A stretch of 64,000 nt of DNA. Source: Streptomyces scabiei 87.22 (GTDB lineage Bacteria; Actinomycetota; Actinomycetes; Streptomycetales; Streptomycetaceae). The stretch's first letter is position 1. Each line of letters opens with the position of its first letter. Shown here piece by piece: positions 49,576 to 59,100 of the stretch. The stretch covers positions 8,680,001 to 8,744,000 of the forward strand of contig NC_013929.1 in NCBI RefSeq assembly GCF_000091305.1, written 5' to 3'. Under the pieces are notes generated by a model that worked only from the letters and a program-made list of their open reading frames with translations, had not been told where the DNA came from and ran no database searches. A program made the translations under genes and the position numbers.

Positions 49576-50712
49576 CTACCAGCGCAGCGGCAGCCCCGCG
49601 AGATGGCCGTCCAGCAGTCCGGAGACGATCCGGTGGTCGTTCAGCGAGGGATGCCAGTCGCAGCCCAGGTGATCGAGGCCGGGATCGTCGTAGTACCAGT
49701 GGCTGGTCCGGCGGTCCCCCCGACGGCGGCGCTCCTCGACGATCCGCCGGGTGGCCTCCTCGAACACGGTCGTGTTCCAGATGCGGGCGGCGGCGACCAC
49801 CAGGAACGTGCCGCGCCCGTAGCGGGTACGCAGCTTGTCGAGGAACCCGTGATAGGCGCTCTCGTAGGCGGCCACCAGGTCGGCCGTCGTACTCCAGCGT
49901 TCCCCGGGATTGAGGGGCGTCGAGAAGTCGTTGATCCCGAGTCCGATCACGACGACCCGCGGACGCCAGCTCTCCGGCTTCCGCCAGACATCACCCTCGA
50001 CGTTCAGCAGGGCCCGGTCGTAGAAGGTGCGGAAATCGGTGCCCGGTTCACCGCCGTTGTAATTCCGGACCATTCCCCGGCCGGAGAAGGCGTTGATCTG
50101 GACATCGGCGTCGAGTTTCCGGGCCGTCAGCGCGCCGAAGGAAAGATCGGCGTTGCTGTTCCGGTTGACACCACCGTTTCCGGAGCAGTCCTGGGTGGTG
50201 GACATGTTTCCGTAACCGGCGGTGTACGAATCACCGATGAATTCGATCTGTCGCTCGCGCGCCCGTGGCCTCGCGAGAATCGCGCCGCCGGAGGCCGCGA
50301 CGAAGCCGCCGAAGCGGCCGGCCGCCCAGGGGCTCTCCGTCCGCTTCACGACCCGCACGCGGTGCCGGGTGTCGGCCAGGCCGTGGATCCAGGAGACGGT
50401 CCGGCCCGGGGTGACGAGGGTGGCCACCGTCTCCCCGTCCACCTGGACGTCGTAGTCGTTGTCGGCGTCGTCGAGGACCACTCCGACGCCGGTCCCGCGG
50501 AATCTTCCCTCGAAGGAGATGCCGGGCCAGCTGTACCGCACGGACCCGTCCGCGGTCCTCTCCACCCGGCCGACGGTGTGGAACCCGGCCGACGGCGACC
50601 CTGTTCCGGCGGTGCGTACGGTGGCTGATGCGGGGGACACGACGGTGGCGGCGAGGCCGGCGGCGCCGGCCGCCACCAAGGTCCGCCGGGACATGTGGCG
50701 AGGTGTGCGCAT
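49576..50712 (-). CDS. Secreted SGNH esterase, CE2-like acetylxylan esterase
   Basis: A 378-residue exported esterase. A twin-arginine signal (SRRTLVAAGAAGLAATVV) spans about 8-31. A jelly-roll domain (about 42-150) precedes the SGNH hydrolase domain, the order of carbohydrate esterase family 2. Catalytic Ser162 is in FIGDSYTAGYG; GLGINDFS is the Gly/Asn block; DWHPS carries Asp352 and His354. It probably deacetylates xylan or mannan. A near-perfect CebR box (50760-50773) lies 48 bases upstream of the start, linking it to cello-oligosaccharide control along with the mannanase. Confidence 0.9.
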   Translation of the reverse strand: MRTPRHMSRRTLVAAGAAGLAATVVSPASATVRTAGTGSPSAGFHTVGRVERTADGSVRYSWPGISFEGRFRGTGVGVVLDDADNDYDVQVDGETVATLVTPGRTVSWIHGLADTRHRVRVVKRTESPWAAGRFGGFVAASGGAILARPRARERQIEFIGDSYTAGYGNMSTTQDCSGNGGVNRNSNADLSFGALTARKLDADVQINAFSGRGMVRNYNGGEPGTDFRTFYDRALLNVEGDVWRKPESWRPRVVVIGLGINDFSTPLNPGERWSTTADLVAAYESAYHGFLDKLRTRYGRGTFLVVAAARIWNTTVFEEATRRIVEERRRRGDRRTSHWYYDDPGLDHLGCDWHPSLNDHRIVSGLLDGHLAGLPLRW

Positions 50713-50759
50713 GGTCGTCCCTTCGACGCAGCGGTGGGGGTGCGTGGGGGCGTGCAGCG

Positions 50760-50773
50760 TGGGAGCGCTCCCG
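50760..50773 (-). promoter_or_regulatory. CebR-like operator
   Basis: TGGGAGCGCTCCCG matches the CebR box TGGGAGCGCTCCCA at 13 of 14 positions. It is 48 bases upstream of the CE2-type esterase start. Confidence 0.75.
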
Positions 50774-50874
50774 CGAGGGTGCCTTATCGAAGGTGACCGT
50801 CACACCCGTCGCCGTCAACCCCTCGCGACGGCATCCGCACCGTGCGGTGCGCGGGTTCATGCGCTGCCGCTGCC

Positions 50875-50906
50875 GCTGCCGCTGCTGTCATAGCCACAGC
50901 GGCAGC
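50875..50906 (-). terminator. Hairpin after the PhyH gene, with CTGCCG hexamer repeats
   Basis: GCTGCCGCTG (50875-50884) pairs with CAGCGGCAGC (50897-50906). The left arm is part of a run of three CTGCCG hexamers starting at 50864. It lies about 30 bases past the PhyH stop. Confidence 0.6.
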
Positions 50907-50934
50907 ATCAGCGCGCCGTCGGGCGTGGGCTCCT

Positions 50935-52113
50935 TCAGTGTCCTCGGCGGTGGCGGGCGGCCGTGAGTGCGCGGTGCAGCCGGTCCGGGGTCCAGTTCTC
51001 GCTGACGGCCTGCCAGAGCACGTCGGCCTGGGACGCCGGGGCGAGGCCGCCGAGGGGCGGGTCGAGGTCCAGGTCGGTGGGGAAGGGGTAGCCCTCGGCG
51101 GTGGCGGCGACGACGCGGCGCAGCCAGTCCTCGGCGGCGCCCTCGGATCTGCGGTGCGCCAGGACGGGGAAGACGGCCTCGGCCATCGCGTCCCGGTCCA
51201 CGGTCTCCATGGCGCGACCGAAGGCCGACGAGATCTGGAGCAGGTTGGCCATGCGGCGGACGTCCGACGAGCGGTTGTGCCCGGCGGCGTGGAACAGCGC
51301 CGGGTTGAAGAACGCCGCGTCCCCCTTGTCGAGGGGCAGTTGGACGTGATGGGCGTCGAAGTACGCGACGAACTCCGGCAGTCGCCAGGCGAGGTAGCCC
51401 GGCTCGTACTTCTGGGAGTGCGGCAGGTAGAGCGTGGGCCCGGACTCGACGGGCATGTCGCAGTGGGCGACAGCGCCCTGGAGGGTGAGGACGGGGGAGA
51501 GGCGGTGGACGTGCGCGGGGTAGGCGGCCGCCTGCTGCTGGGAGAGGAACCCGAGGTGGTAGTCGCGGTGCGGGCTCTGGGCGGCGCCGCCCGGGTTGAC
51601 CACGTTGATCTGTGAGGTGATCTGGTAGGCGGGGCCGAGCCAGGCTTCGGCGATCAGGGCCAGCATGTCGTTGGAGTAGTAGTCGGCGAAGACGTCCGGC
51701 GCGCGCACGGCCATCTTGTCCAGCGCGCGCCAGACGCGGTCGTTGGCGCCGGGCTTCGCGAAGTGGTCGCCCCGCGCGGTGCCCGCGCCGCGCTCCTCCT
51801 CGATCAGGTCCCGGAAGACGGCGGACGCCCGGTCCACGACGGCCGGATCCGTGAACGCGCCCTTGAACACGACGATTCCGGGGCCGTCCAGCAGGGTCCG
51901 GGCCAGCTCGGCCCGGACGTCCCGACGGCCCTCCGGTGTGGCGGTGAGGACGCGGAGCCGGGCGCTGTCGTAGAGCGGCACATCGTGCTCGACCCGGTCG
52001 GCCGAGGGGTGCTCGGCGGGGTCGGTGCGCTGCTCGACGAGCGTGCGGAACGCGCCGAGATCACAGTCCGCCTCGGTCGGCCGGACCCGGTGCGCCGCGG
52101 TGATGGGGAGCAT
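50935..52113 (-). CDS. Phytanoyl-CoA dioxygenase (PhyH) family protein
   Basis: A 392-residue Fe(II)/2-oxoglutarate oxygenase by homology. The iron ligands are probably His and Asp of SPHRDYHLGF (about 185-194) and a His in NPALFHAAGHNRS (about 290). An arginine in VRRMANLLQ would bind 2-oxoglutarate. The DSBH core with GIVVFKGAFTDP and SGPTLYLPHSQ is typical of PhyH. Substrates in this family range from lipids to amino acids and natural-product intermediates, and none is indicated here. The gene stands alone; the ATG is at 52113. Confidence 0.88.
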   Translation of the reverse strand: MLPITAAHRVRPTEADCDLGAFRTLVEQRTDPAEHPSADRVEHDVPLYDSARLRVLTATPEGRRDVRAELARTLLDGPGIVVFKGAFTDPAVVDRASAVFRDLIEEERGAGTARGDHFAKPGANDRVWRALDKMAVRAPDVFADYYSNDMLALIAEAWLGPAYQITSQINVVNPGGAAQSPHRDYHLGFLSQQQAAAYPAHVHRLSPVLTLQGAVAHCDMPVESGPTLYLPHSQKYEPGYLAWRLPEFVAYFDAHHVQLPLDKGDAAFFNPALFHAAGHNRSSDVRRMANLLQISSAFGRAMETVDRDAMAEAVFPVLAHRRSEGAAEDWLRRVVAATAEGYPFPTDLDLDPPLGGLAPASQADVLWQAVSENWTPDRLHRALTAARHRRGH

Positions 52114-52379
52114 CGAGGTTCCTTTCGCAGCCTGGTGTCCCTGCCAGTCTGCGGAGCCGCACCTGGTCGTTCAATGTCGTTCACTGCGCGGAAACCCATC
52201 AAAAACACATCACGGGAGCGCGTGCGGGTGGGACGACGAGGGTCGTCCCGGCAGTGATGCGGACCGCCCGTGACCCTCCTGACCTCCGTGTCGTCCTGGC
52301 CTCCGTGTCGTCCCGCGCCCCCGCGCGGCGTGCGACGTACCGTGGCCGCGCTGATGACGGTCGACCCGATGGTGGCGCG

Positions 52380-53039
52380 ATGTGCTGGAGTGCGACGGCC
52401 GGTACCGGGGTCGCGGCCGTCGGGGCGGCCTGTGTGGCGCTGGTGCGCGATGTGCGGGACCTGCCGCTCGCCGCGCTGCCGTTGCTGCTGGGGGCGCACC
52501 AGATCGTGGAGGCGGCTGTCTGGTCCTCGGGCGGGGGAGGCGGGGCGGCCACCGTCGCCTGGGCCGTCGTCGCGCTTCCGCTGCTGGCCGTCTGGGTGCC
52601 CGCCGACGTGTGGTGCGCGGCCCCGCCCTCCGCCCGCAACCGGCTCGCCGTACTCCTCGCCCTCGGTGTCGTGACCGCCGTGCCGCTCACCCGCGGCCTC
52701 GTCGACGGGCCGGTGACGGCCGAGATCCGCGGCCACACCATCGGCTACACGGTCGCCCTCTCCCATCCCGTTCTCCTCGTCGCGGGCTACCTCCTCGCGA
52801 CGGTGGGCTCGCTGCTCCTCTCCGGTGACCGGTGGCTCACGGCCCTGGGCATCGTGGCCGCCGTCGGTGCCGTGGCCTGCTGGACGCTGTGGCGGCTGCA
52901 GTTCGTCTCCACGTGGTGCGCGTTCGCCGCCCTGTGCTCGGTGCTCCTCCTCGCCTGGGTGCGCTCCCGCCCCCGGCCGTCCTCGCCGCCGTCCCGGCGT
53001 CCGGCCTCGGGGCGAAGGGAGCGTGCGCGGGGGGATTGA
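52380..53039 (+). CDS. Membrane protein, DUF6629-like
   Basis: A 219-residue integral membrane protein with about seven hydrophobic helices. The ATG at 52380 opens MCWSATAGTGVAAVGAACV, and LPLAALPLLLGAHQIVEAAVW is characteristic of the streptomycete DUF6629 family. An earlier in-frame ATG at 52254 precedes a stretch without coding bias. No catalytic motif is seen. The C-terminal tail is short, basic and Pro/Ser-rich. Function unknown. Confidence 0.82.
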   Translation: MCWSATAGTGVAAVGAACVALVRDVRDLPLAALPLLLGAHQIVEAAVWSSGGGGGAATVAWAVVALPLLAVWVPADVWCAAPPSARNRLAVLLALGVVTAVPLTRGLVDGPVTAEIRGHTIGYTVALSHPVLLVAGYLLATVGSLLLSGDRWLTALGIVAAVGAVACWTLWRLQFVSTWCAFAALCSVLLLAWVRSRPRPSSPPSRRPASGRRERARGD

Positions 53040-53140
53040 CCGGTGTCGGCCGCGCAGCGCGGCGGGGGCATCTCCGGGCCGAGGACGCGAACCGCGGCGT
53101 GCCCGCCGTGCTGCGGCCGTGCGCCCTCCGCGGCGGTGCG

Positions 53141-53719
53141 TCAGAGCACGGCGAGGCGGTCCACCAGCAGCTCCGCCCTCCGCTCGGACTCCTCCGGCGG
53201 CAGCCGTCCCGCCCGGGTCAGGGTCGCCAGGCCGTGCAGGGACGCCCAGAACACCTCGGTGAACAGCCCCGGGTGGACACCCTCTCCGGCGACCTCCCCC
53301 AGGCTCTCCAGCAGAGCGGCGAAGGCGTCCTTCAGCGGCTCCGGGGTGTCCTCCCGCGCGAAGGCCAGGCCGCCGTCGAGCCGGAACATCGCGTCGTAGA
53401 CCGCCGGGTTGCGCTCGGCGAAGTCGAGGTAGGCGCGGGCGAGGGCGGTGACCCGCGCGCGAGGCCCGTCCGCCGCGGAGGACGCCGCCCGCAGTGCCAC
53501 GGCCATCTCGGTGGCGCCCTGGAGGGCGACGGCGCCGATGATCTCGCGTTTGCCGCGGAAGTGGCTGTAGAGGACGGGCTGGCTGTATTCGATGCGCTCG
53601 GCGAGCCGGCGGGTGGTGACCGCCTCCCAGCCCTGCCGCTCGGCGAGTTCGCGGGCCGTCGTCACGATGAGACGTTCTCGGTCCGCCCGTTCGCGTTCCT
53701 TGCGTTCCTGTACCGACAT
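53141..53719 (-). CDS. TetR-family transcriptional regulator
   Basis: A 192-residue repressor-type protein. The helix-turn-helix (about 15-60) has AERIEYSQPVLYSHFRGKREII. The C-terminal domain resembles the WHG/TetR_C branch (YDAMFRLDGGLAF). It is divergent from a DUF1772 membrane-protein gene; the 91-base gap contains two elaborate CTAGC/GCTAG palindromes. It almost certainly controls itself and the DUF1772 gene. Ligand unknown. Confidence 0.92.
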   Translation of the reverse strand: MSVQERKERERADRERLIVTTARELAERQGWEAVTTRRLAERIEYSQPVLYSHFRGKREIIGAVALQGATEMAVALRAASSAADGPRARVTALARAYLDFAERNPAVYDAMFRLDGGLAFAREDTPEPLKDAFAALLESLGEVAGEGVHPGLFTEVFWASLHGLATLTRAGRLPPEESERRAELLVDRLAVL

Positions 53720-53728
53720 GACCCGATC

Positions 53729-53793
53729 CTAGCATCGCTAGACAATCGAGCGGCAGTAGGTCTAGCGTTGACACACTGCCTGTCAATGCTAGA
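53729..53793. promoter_or_regulatory. Twin TetR operators between tetR and DUF1772 gene
   Basis: CTAGC-ATC-GCTAG (53729-53741) is a perfect palindrome by the tetR start. TCTAGCGTTGACA (53761-53773) and TGTCAATGCTAGA (53781-53793) form a 13-base inverted repeat with one mismatch and a 7-base spacer. The left arm contains the TTGACA -35 box of the DUF1772 gene. Confidence 0.75.
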
Positions 53794-53810
53794 AATCTGG
53801 AGGGGTCGTC

Positions 53811-54257
53811 ATGCTCGAAGCTCTGCAGGTCTTCACCACCGTGTCCGTCGGCGTGATGGTGGGGGTGGAGTTCTCCGTCGCCTTCGTCATGAACCGGATC
53901 TTCGACGCGCTGCCGGGGGACGGCGGACAACTCGGCCGCGCCCACGGGGGCCGGATGCTCGGCGCGGTGATGCCGGTCTGGTACGTCTCCTCGCTCGTCC
54001 TCGTCGCGGTCTGGGCCGTGGCCGGACGGCAGGACCGCGGCACCGGCCTCGTCGTCACGGCGGGCGCGCTGCTGCTGCTCAGTGTGATCATGTCGGTCCT
54101 GCTGCTCGTCCCGATCAACGACCGGAGCAAGACCTGGACCCCGGAGAACCGGCCCGCCGACTGGAAGCAGCAGGCCAACCGCTGGGACCGTCTCCACCAC
54201 GTCCGTGTCGGCGTCATCGTCGCCGCGCTCACCGCGCTGGTCGCCGCCCTGGTCTGA
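53811..54257 (+). CDS. DUF1772 membrane protein
   Basis: A 148-residue protein with four hydrophobic segments. The opening MLEALQVFTTVSVGVMVGVEFSVAFVMN and the central VPINDRSKTW are typical of DUF1772 (anthrone-oxygenase-like) membrane proteins. Some relatives in aromatic-polyketide clusters oxidise anthrones, but most, as here next to a TetR gene, have no known role. The ATG at 53811 follows GGAGG. Probably repressed by the divergent TetR protein. Confidence 0.88.
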   Translation: MLEALQVFTTVSVGVMVGVEFSVAFVMNRIFDALPGDGGQLGRAHGGRMLGAVMPVWYVSSLVLVAVWAVAGRQDRGTGLVVTAGALLLLSVIMSVLLLVPINDRSKTWTPENRPADWKQQANRWDRLHHVRVGVIVAALTALVAALV

Positions 54258-54375
54258 AGCGGCCCCGCCCTCCCCGCCCCGAAGATCCGCTGGAAGACAC
54301 CGTTCGGTCATGCGGAGGGAAAATCTGCGCGGATCCGCCGACGGCCCGGGCGGAGCGGCGGGATAGAAAGGGAAC

Positions 54376-54909
54376 ATGACTGAACGTGAGGGCCCTGCGG
54401 GTGACGTGGACGACGTCGACGAGGTGACGCGCGCGGTGCTCACCGCGTCGCGGCTGCTGGTCGCGATCTCCGCGCGGTCGCTCGCCGCCGTCGAGGAGCG
54501 GGTGACCCTGCCGCAGTTCCGGATGCTGGTGGTGCTGTCCATGCGGGGCGCCACGAAACTCGTCGTCCTCGCCGACCAGCTCCAGGTCGCCCCGTCCACC
54601 GCCATGCGCATGGTCGACCGGCTGATCGCGGCCGGACTCGCCGACCGCCGGACCAACCCCGACAACCGTCGCGAGACCCTGCTGCAGCTCACCGACGAAG
54701 GGCGCCGCGCCGTCGAGGACGTGATGGCCCGCCGGCGTACCGAACTCGCCACGGTCGTCGAGCGCCTCGCCCCGGCCCAACGGGAGGCGCTCGTCGCCGC
54801 GTTGACCGCGTTCAACACCGCGGGCGGGGAGCCCGCGGCGCCCGCGGCGGACGACTCGGAGACGTACCCGCTCGGCTGGGTCGACACCTGGGTGGGCCGG
54901 GGCGCCTGA
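54376..54909 (+). CDS. MarR-family transcriptional regulator
   Basis: A 177-residue winged-helix protein; the ATG at 54376 follows GAAAGGG. Recognition region LADQLQVAPSTAMRMVDRLIAAGL; wing DRRTNPDNRRETLLQLT. The C-terminal tail (AAPAADDSETYPLGWV) is longer than usual. No divergent partner is present: DUF1772 is upstream in the same direction and a convergent DUF4142 gene follows. Target unknown. Confidence 0.9.
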   Translation: MTEREGPAGDVDDVDEVTRAVLTASRLLVAISARSLAAVEERVTLPQFRMLVVLSMRGATKLVVLADQLQVAPSTAMRMVDRLIAAGLADRRTNPDNRRETLLQLTDEGRRAVEDVMARRRTELATVVERLAPAQREALVAALTAFNTAGGEPAAPAADDSETYPLGWVDTWVGRGA

Positions 54910-54951
54910 GCGCTCCGGCCCAGCCGCGCCCCGCCCCCGCGGGCGGGTGCC

Positions 54952-55725
54952 TCAGCCCGCCGTACCACCGCCCGCGGAGTCGGCCGCCGGCCCGTCCGTG
55001 GGGGTGGCCGTCGGCGCGGCGGTCCGTACGTTCAGATCCGGACGGGGGGTCAGGACGACCATCGGGGCGCCCGGCTGGGGCACGGGCGGCGTGACCTGGT
55101 CCTTCGGGAGCTTCGGCGGGTTGGTCTGCTGGTAGTTCACCTGGTCGTGGTTGACCAGTCCGGTCTTCTCCAGCACGGTGATGTGGTCGAGCACGGTGTC
55201 GTTGGCCAGGTCGGCGAGCTGGCGCACCATCGTGTTCCTGGTGCTGGCGCGGATCTTGGCGATGGCCGGGAAGATCTGGCCGTGTGTGACCCGCATGATG
55301 GTGACGGCGGTGGAGTCGAACTCCTTGCCGGTGGCCGCGTCCGCGGTCGCCACGAACTGCTGCTGTTGCGGGCTGGCCTGGTTGTTGAGGGTGATGCCCA
55401 GCTCGGGCGCGATCTTGCGGCACAGCTCGTCGAGCCCCGCGTGTCCGACGACGAGATGCGCGCCCGCCTCCTTCATCTCCGCGGTCGTACCGCGCTGCAT
55501 GGCCATCTCGCCGAGCGGGTACTCCCACAGCCCGGCGGAGCGCACCTTGATGACGAAGTCCCGGTCGGCCTCCGTGAGCGGCCCGTACCGGGTGCTGGCG
55601 ATGATCCGGTCCGGGGTGGCGGTCGTCTTCCCGACGCCCACCAGGGCGGGGTAGGCGAGCGCGGCGACGGTCATCAGCAGACCGCCGCTCACGAAGATCG
55701 TGCCGATGCTCCTGGTGCGACGCAT
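54952..55725 (-). CDS. Exported DUF4142 protein
   Basis: A 257-residue protein with an N-terminal signal anchor (TIFVSGGLLMTVAALAYPALVG), then a helical DUF4142 ferritin-like domain (about 50-190, LTEADRDFVIKVRSAGLWE, LGEMAMQRGT, HITVLEKTGLV). The C-terminal ~60 residues are Pro/Thr-rich. The ATG at 55725 follows GGAGG by ten bases. DUF4142 members are extracytoplasmic and of unknown function. Confidence 0.85.
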   Translation of the reverse strand: MRRTRSIGTIFVSGGLLMTVAALAYPALVGVGKTTATPDRIIASTRYGPLTEADRDFVIKVRSAGLWEYPLGEMAMQRGTTAEMKEAGAHLVVGHAGLDELCRKIAPELGITLNNQASPQQQQFVATADAATGKEFDSTAVTIMRVTHGQIFPAIAKIRASTRNTMVRQLADLANDTVLDHITVLEKTGLVNHDQVNYQQTNPPKLPKDQVTPPVPQPGAPMVVLTPRPDLNVRTAAPTATPTDGPAADSAGGGTAG

Positions 55726-56102
55726 GGAAGGGGTACCTCCTGGCAGCGGGACTGGGTCACCCAGGGGTACGGGCGGGGGCGGCGAATGAATCATTGCTCT
55801 AGGTAAAATTTGCAGTGTGCTTGAATTGAGGGGGTGGTGGAGGGGGTCGGTGCCGGGGAGTGCGGGGTGGCACCTGGTGGCTCGCGGGCTGCCCTCCTTG
55901 GCCGTGTGGGGTCGTCGAGCGGGCCGACGGCAGGGGTGTGACCCTGCGGACGGCCGCCGGGCTCCTGGAGAGGCGCTCGTCCGCCGACGTCCGTGCCCGG
56001 CCGAGGGGCGCCTCCGGGCCGACACTCCGCGAGGTCGCGCCACCTCCTCCTTCCGTCCGTCACCAAGGGTGAGCGCGTCCCGAATCGTGACTCGTGTTGC
56101 GT
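55726..56102. other. Divergent intergenic region
   Basis: No gene or clear repeat. The AT-rich patch 55788-55830 probably holds the leftward promoter of the DUF4142 gene. No ribosome site is visible before the rightward SpoIIE gene. Confidence 0.4.
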
Positions 56103-59100
56103 ATGCCCGTATCCTCGTCAATGCCAGATATTTCCGATAAGCGGATTGTCCAGGGCGCGAGTGAGGCCAGCGTGGTGCGGTCCGACGGCGAGCCGATCCT
56201 CACGGGACGTGCGACAGACGGCACGAGCCCCGACCTTTTTCGTGACCGGGGCCCCGCCGTCCTGCGCGAACGGTTCCTGCAGGGAGAGTCGCCGGAGACG
56301 GGCGTCCGCACGTCGATCCTCAGCTCCTGGCAGCGGTGCCGGTCCCTGGGACTGTCCCCCGACCGGTCCGACCTGCCCTTCCGGGACGACTTCGACCGGG
56401 ACGACCGGATCGCCCGCGCGGCCGTACCCGTGCTCGACCGGCTGGAGTCCCGATTCGCCGGCAGCGCGATGAACATCTCGGTAGCCGACGCGAACGGCAC
56501 GGTTCTGCTCCGCCGCTTCGGGGAGGCGTCGCTGGCCAGAGGACTCCCGGACATCCAGACCGTCCCCGGGTTCGTGTTCGCCGAGCAGTTCGCCGGAACC
56601 AACGGCATCGGCCTCGCCCTGGCCGAACGGCGGCTCATCCGGGTCTACGGCGCCGAGCACTTCGCCGAACGCTCCCAGGCCAGCGCCTGCCGCGCGCTCC
56701 CCGTGCGCGACCCGCTCAGCGGCCGGATCGAGGGCGTCCTGTGCTTCGGATATCCACGCGGCTTCGAACATCCGGCGCTGGACGGCGTGATCCGCAAGGC
56801 GGGCGCGGCCATCGAACGGCGGCTGCTGGGGCAGAGTTCCGTGCGGGAACGGTCCCTGCTGCGGGCCTACCTGGACGCCGGAGCCGGCGCCGGGTCCGGG
56901 GCCGAGGCCGGCACGGGCCTTCACCACGGCGTCGGCGTCGGCGTCGGCGAGCTGGTCCACGGGCTGCGCCCCGCCGACCGGGCCGGCCTCCTGGAGAAGG
57001 CCGCTGAACTGATCTCCCGCGCCCAGCGGGCCGCCGTCGACGTCCCCCTGACCGACGGCCGGCGGGTCACGCTCGTCAGCCGCCCCGTGACCAGCGCCTC
57101 CGGCGTGGAGGGCATCGCCGTCGAGGCCGTCCTGCCCGGTGTCCCGGGGCAGGACGTCCTCACCGCGTTCCGCCCCGCCGCGCCGCTGCCGGCCCTCGCC
57201 GTCGACCCCGCGCGGGGCGTCGGCGCCGCCGCCACTCCGACGACTCGGCCCCGCCACGAGGGCCTCCTCAATCTGACGCCGGGCCCGCTCACCGTCGTCC
57301 CCGCCCCCGGCCATCAGCACGGCCCCGCACCCCTCGACCACGCCCCCGCATCACCCGCGTCCGTCCCCGCATCACCCGACGGGACCGCGGTAGCCGCCGC
57401 GGCCGTCGACGGCGGTAGCGCCGGCCGCCCCCCGGCCCCCGACCGCGGTCTGCTCATGGTGGGCGAGCCCCACGTCGGCACCTATGCCCTCGCGGCCCGC
57501 CGTCGGCTGGAACTGCTGTCCGAGGCCAGCGCCCGGATCGGCACCACCCTGGACGTGCGCCGCACCGCCCGGGAACTCGCCGAGACGGCGGTCCCGCGCC
57601 TGGCCGACTACGTCACCATCGACCTCGCCGAACCCGTGCTGCGCGGCGAGGAGGCGGCGGACCCGCGCGACGACCTGCGCCGCACGGTCGTCCACGGCAT
57701 CCGTGACGACCTCCCCTTCAGCCCGGTGGGCAAGCAGGTCGACTACGGCCCGACCGTTCCGCAGCTGCGCTCCCTGACCAGGGGGGAAGCGGTGCTGGAG
57801 CCCGACCTGAGGGCGGCCGCCGGCTGGCTCGCGCAGGACCCCGAGCACACCGACCGGCTGCTGAGCCACGTCCACTCCCTCATCGCCGTCCCCCTGGTCG
57901 CCCGTGGTGTGGTCCTGGGCGTCGCCGCCTTCTACCGTGCCCAGGACCCCGCCCCCTTCGGCGACGACGACCGCTCGCTGGCCCAGGAACTCGCCACCCG
58001 CGCCGCCCTGTCCATCGACAACGCCCGGCGCTACACCCGCGAACGCACCATGGTCCTCGCCCTGCAGCGCAGCCTGCTCCCGCAGGGGCTCCCCGATCAG
58101 GACACCGTCGAGGTCGCCCACCGCTATCTGCCCGCCGAATCCGACGTCGGCGGCGACTGGTACGACGTCATCCCGCTCTCCGGCGCCCGTGTCGGACTCT
58201 TCGTCGGCGACGTCGTCGGCCACGGGTTGCTCTCCGCCGCGACCATGGGCCGGGTCCGCACGGCCGCCCGCAGCTTCGCCGAACTCGACTTCCCGCCGGA
58301 CGAGGTCCTCACCCACCTCGACAACCTCGTGGGCCGGCTGGACCGGGAGGACCCGGTCTCCGACGGCGGCGGCATCATCGGCGCGACCTGTCTCTACGCC
58401 GTCTACGACCCGACCTCGCAGCAGTGCACCCTGGCCCGCGCCGGCCATCCGCCGCCCGCCCTGGTCGGTCCCGACGGCGACGTGTCGTTCCCCGAACTGC
58501 CCGCCGGACCTCCCCTCGGCCTCGGCGGACTGCCCTTCGAGGCCGTCGACATCCACCTGCCGGAAGGCAGTCAGCTGGTCCTCTACACCGACGGACTCAT
58601 CGAGGACCGTGACCGTGACGTCGACGTGGTCCTCGACCAGCTGCGCGGTGCGCTGGCCCACCCCGAGCGCAGCCCGGAGGAGACCTGCCGGGTCGTCCTG
58701 GACACCGTGGCGCCCGCCCACCCGGGCGACGACATCGCCCTGCTCGTCGCCCGCACCCACGCCTTCGACCCGCGGCGGATCGCCACCTGGGAGCTGCCGG
58801 CCGACCCCGCCCGCGTCAGCGAGGTACGCGCCGCCGCCCAGCGGCAGATGGCCGACTGGGGCCTCGACGAGGCCGCGTTCGCCGTCGAACTGATGCTCAG
58901 CGAACTGGTCACCAACGCCGTCCGCCACGGCGCCGGGCCCATCCGGGTACGGCTGCTCCACGACCGCTCCCTGATCTGCGAGGTCGCCGACACCAGCAGC
59001 ACCGCCCCGCATCTGCGCCGGGCCGCCACCACCGACGAGGGCGGGCGCGGCCTGTTCCTCGTCGCCCAGCTCTCCCAGAGCTGGGGCACGCGCTACACGC

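Noticed and set aside
50864..50886. CTGCCG hexamer run as a microsatellite or CRISPR-like array
   Set aside because: Only about three units, and it forms the arm of a terminator hairpin; no spacers.
52279..52312. Near-tandem CCTCCGTGTCGTCC repeats as a regulatory array
   Set aside because: Only two short copies with no symmetry and no clear promoter; probably chance in low-complexity G+C sequence.
51804..54968. 1054-codon minus-strand frame spanning PhyH, DUF6629, TetR and DUF1772 genes
   Set aside because: It crosses several genes supported by motifs and start signals on both strands and shows no domain of its own.
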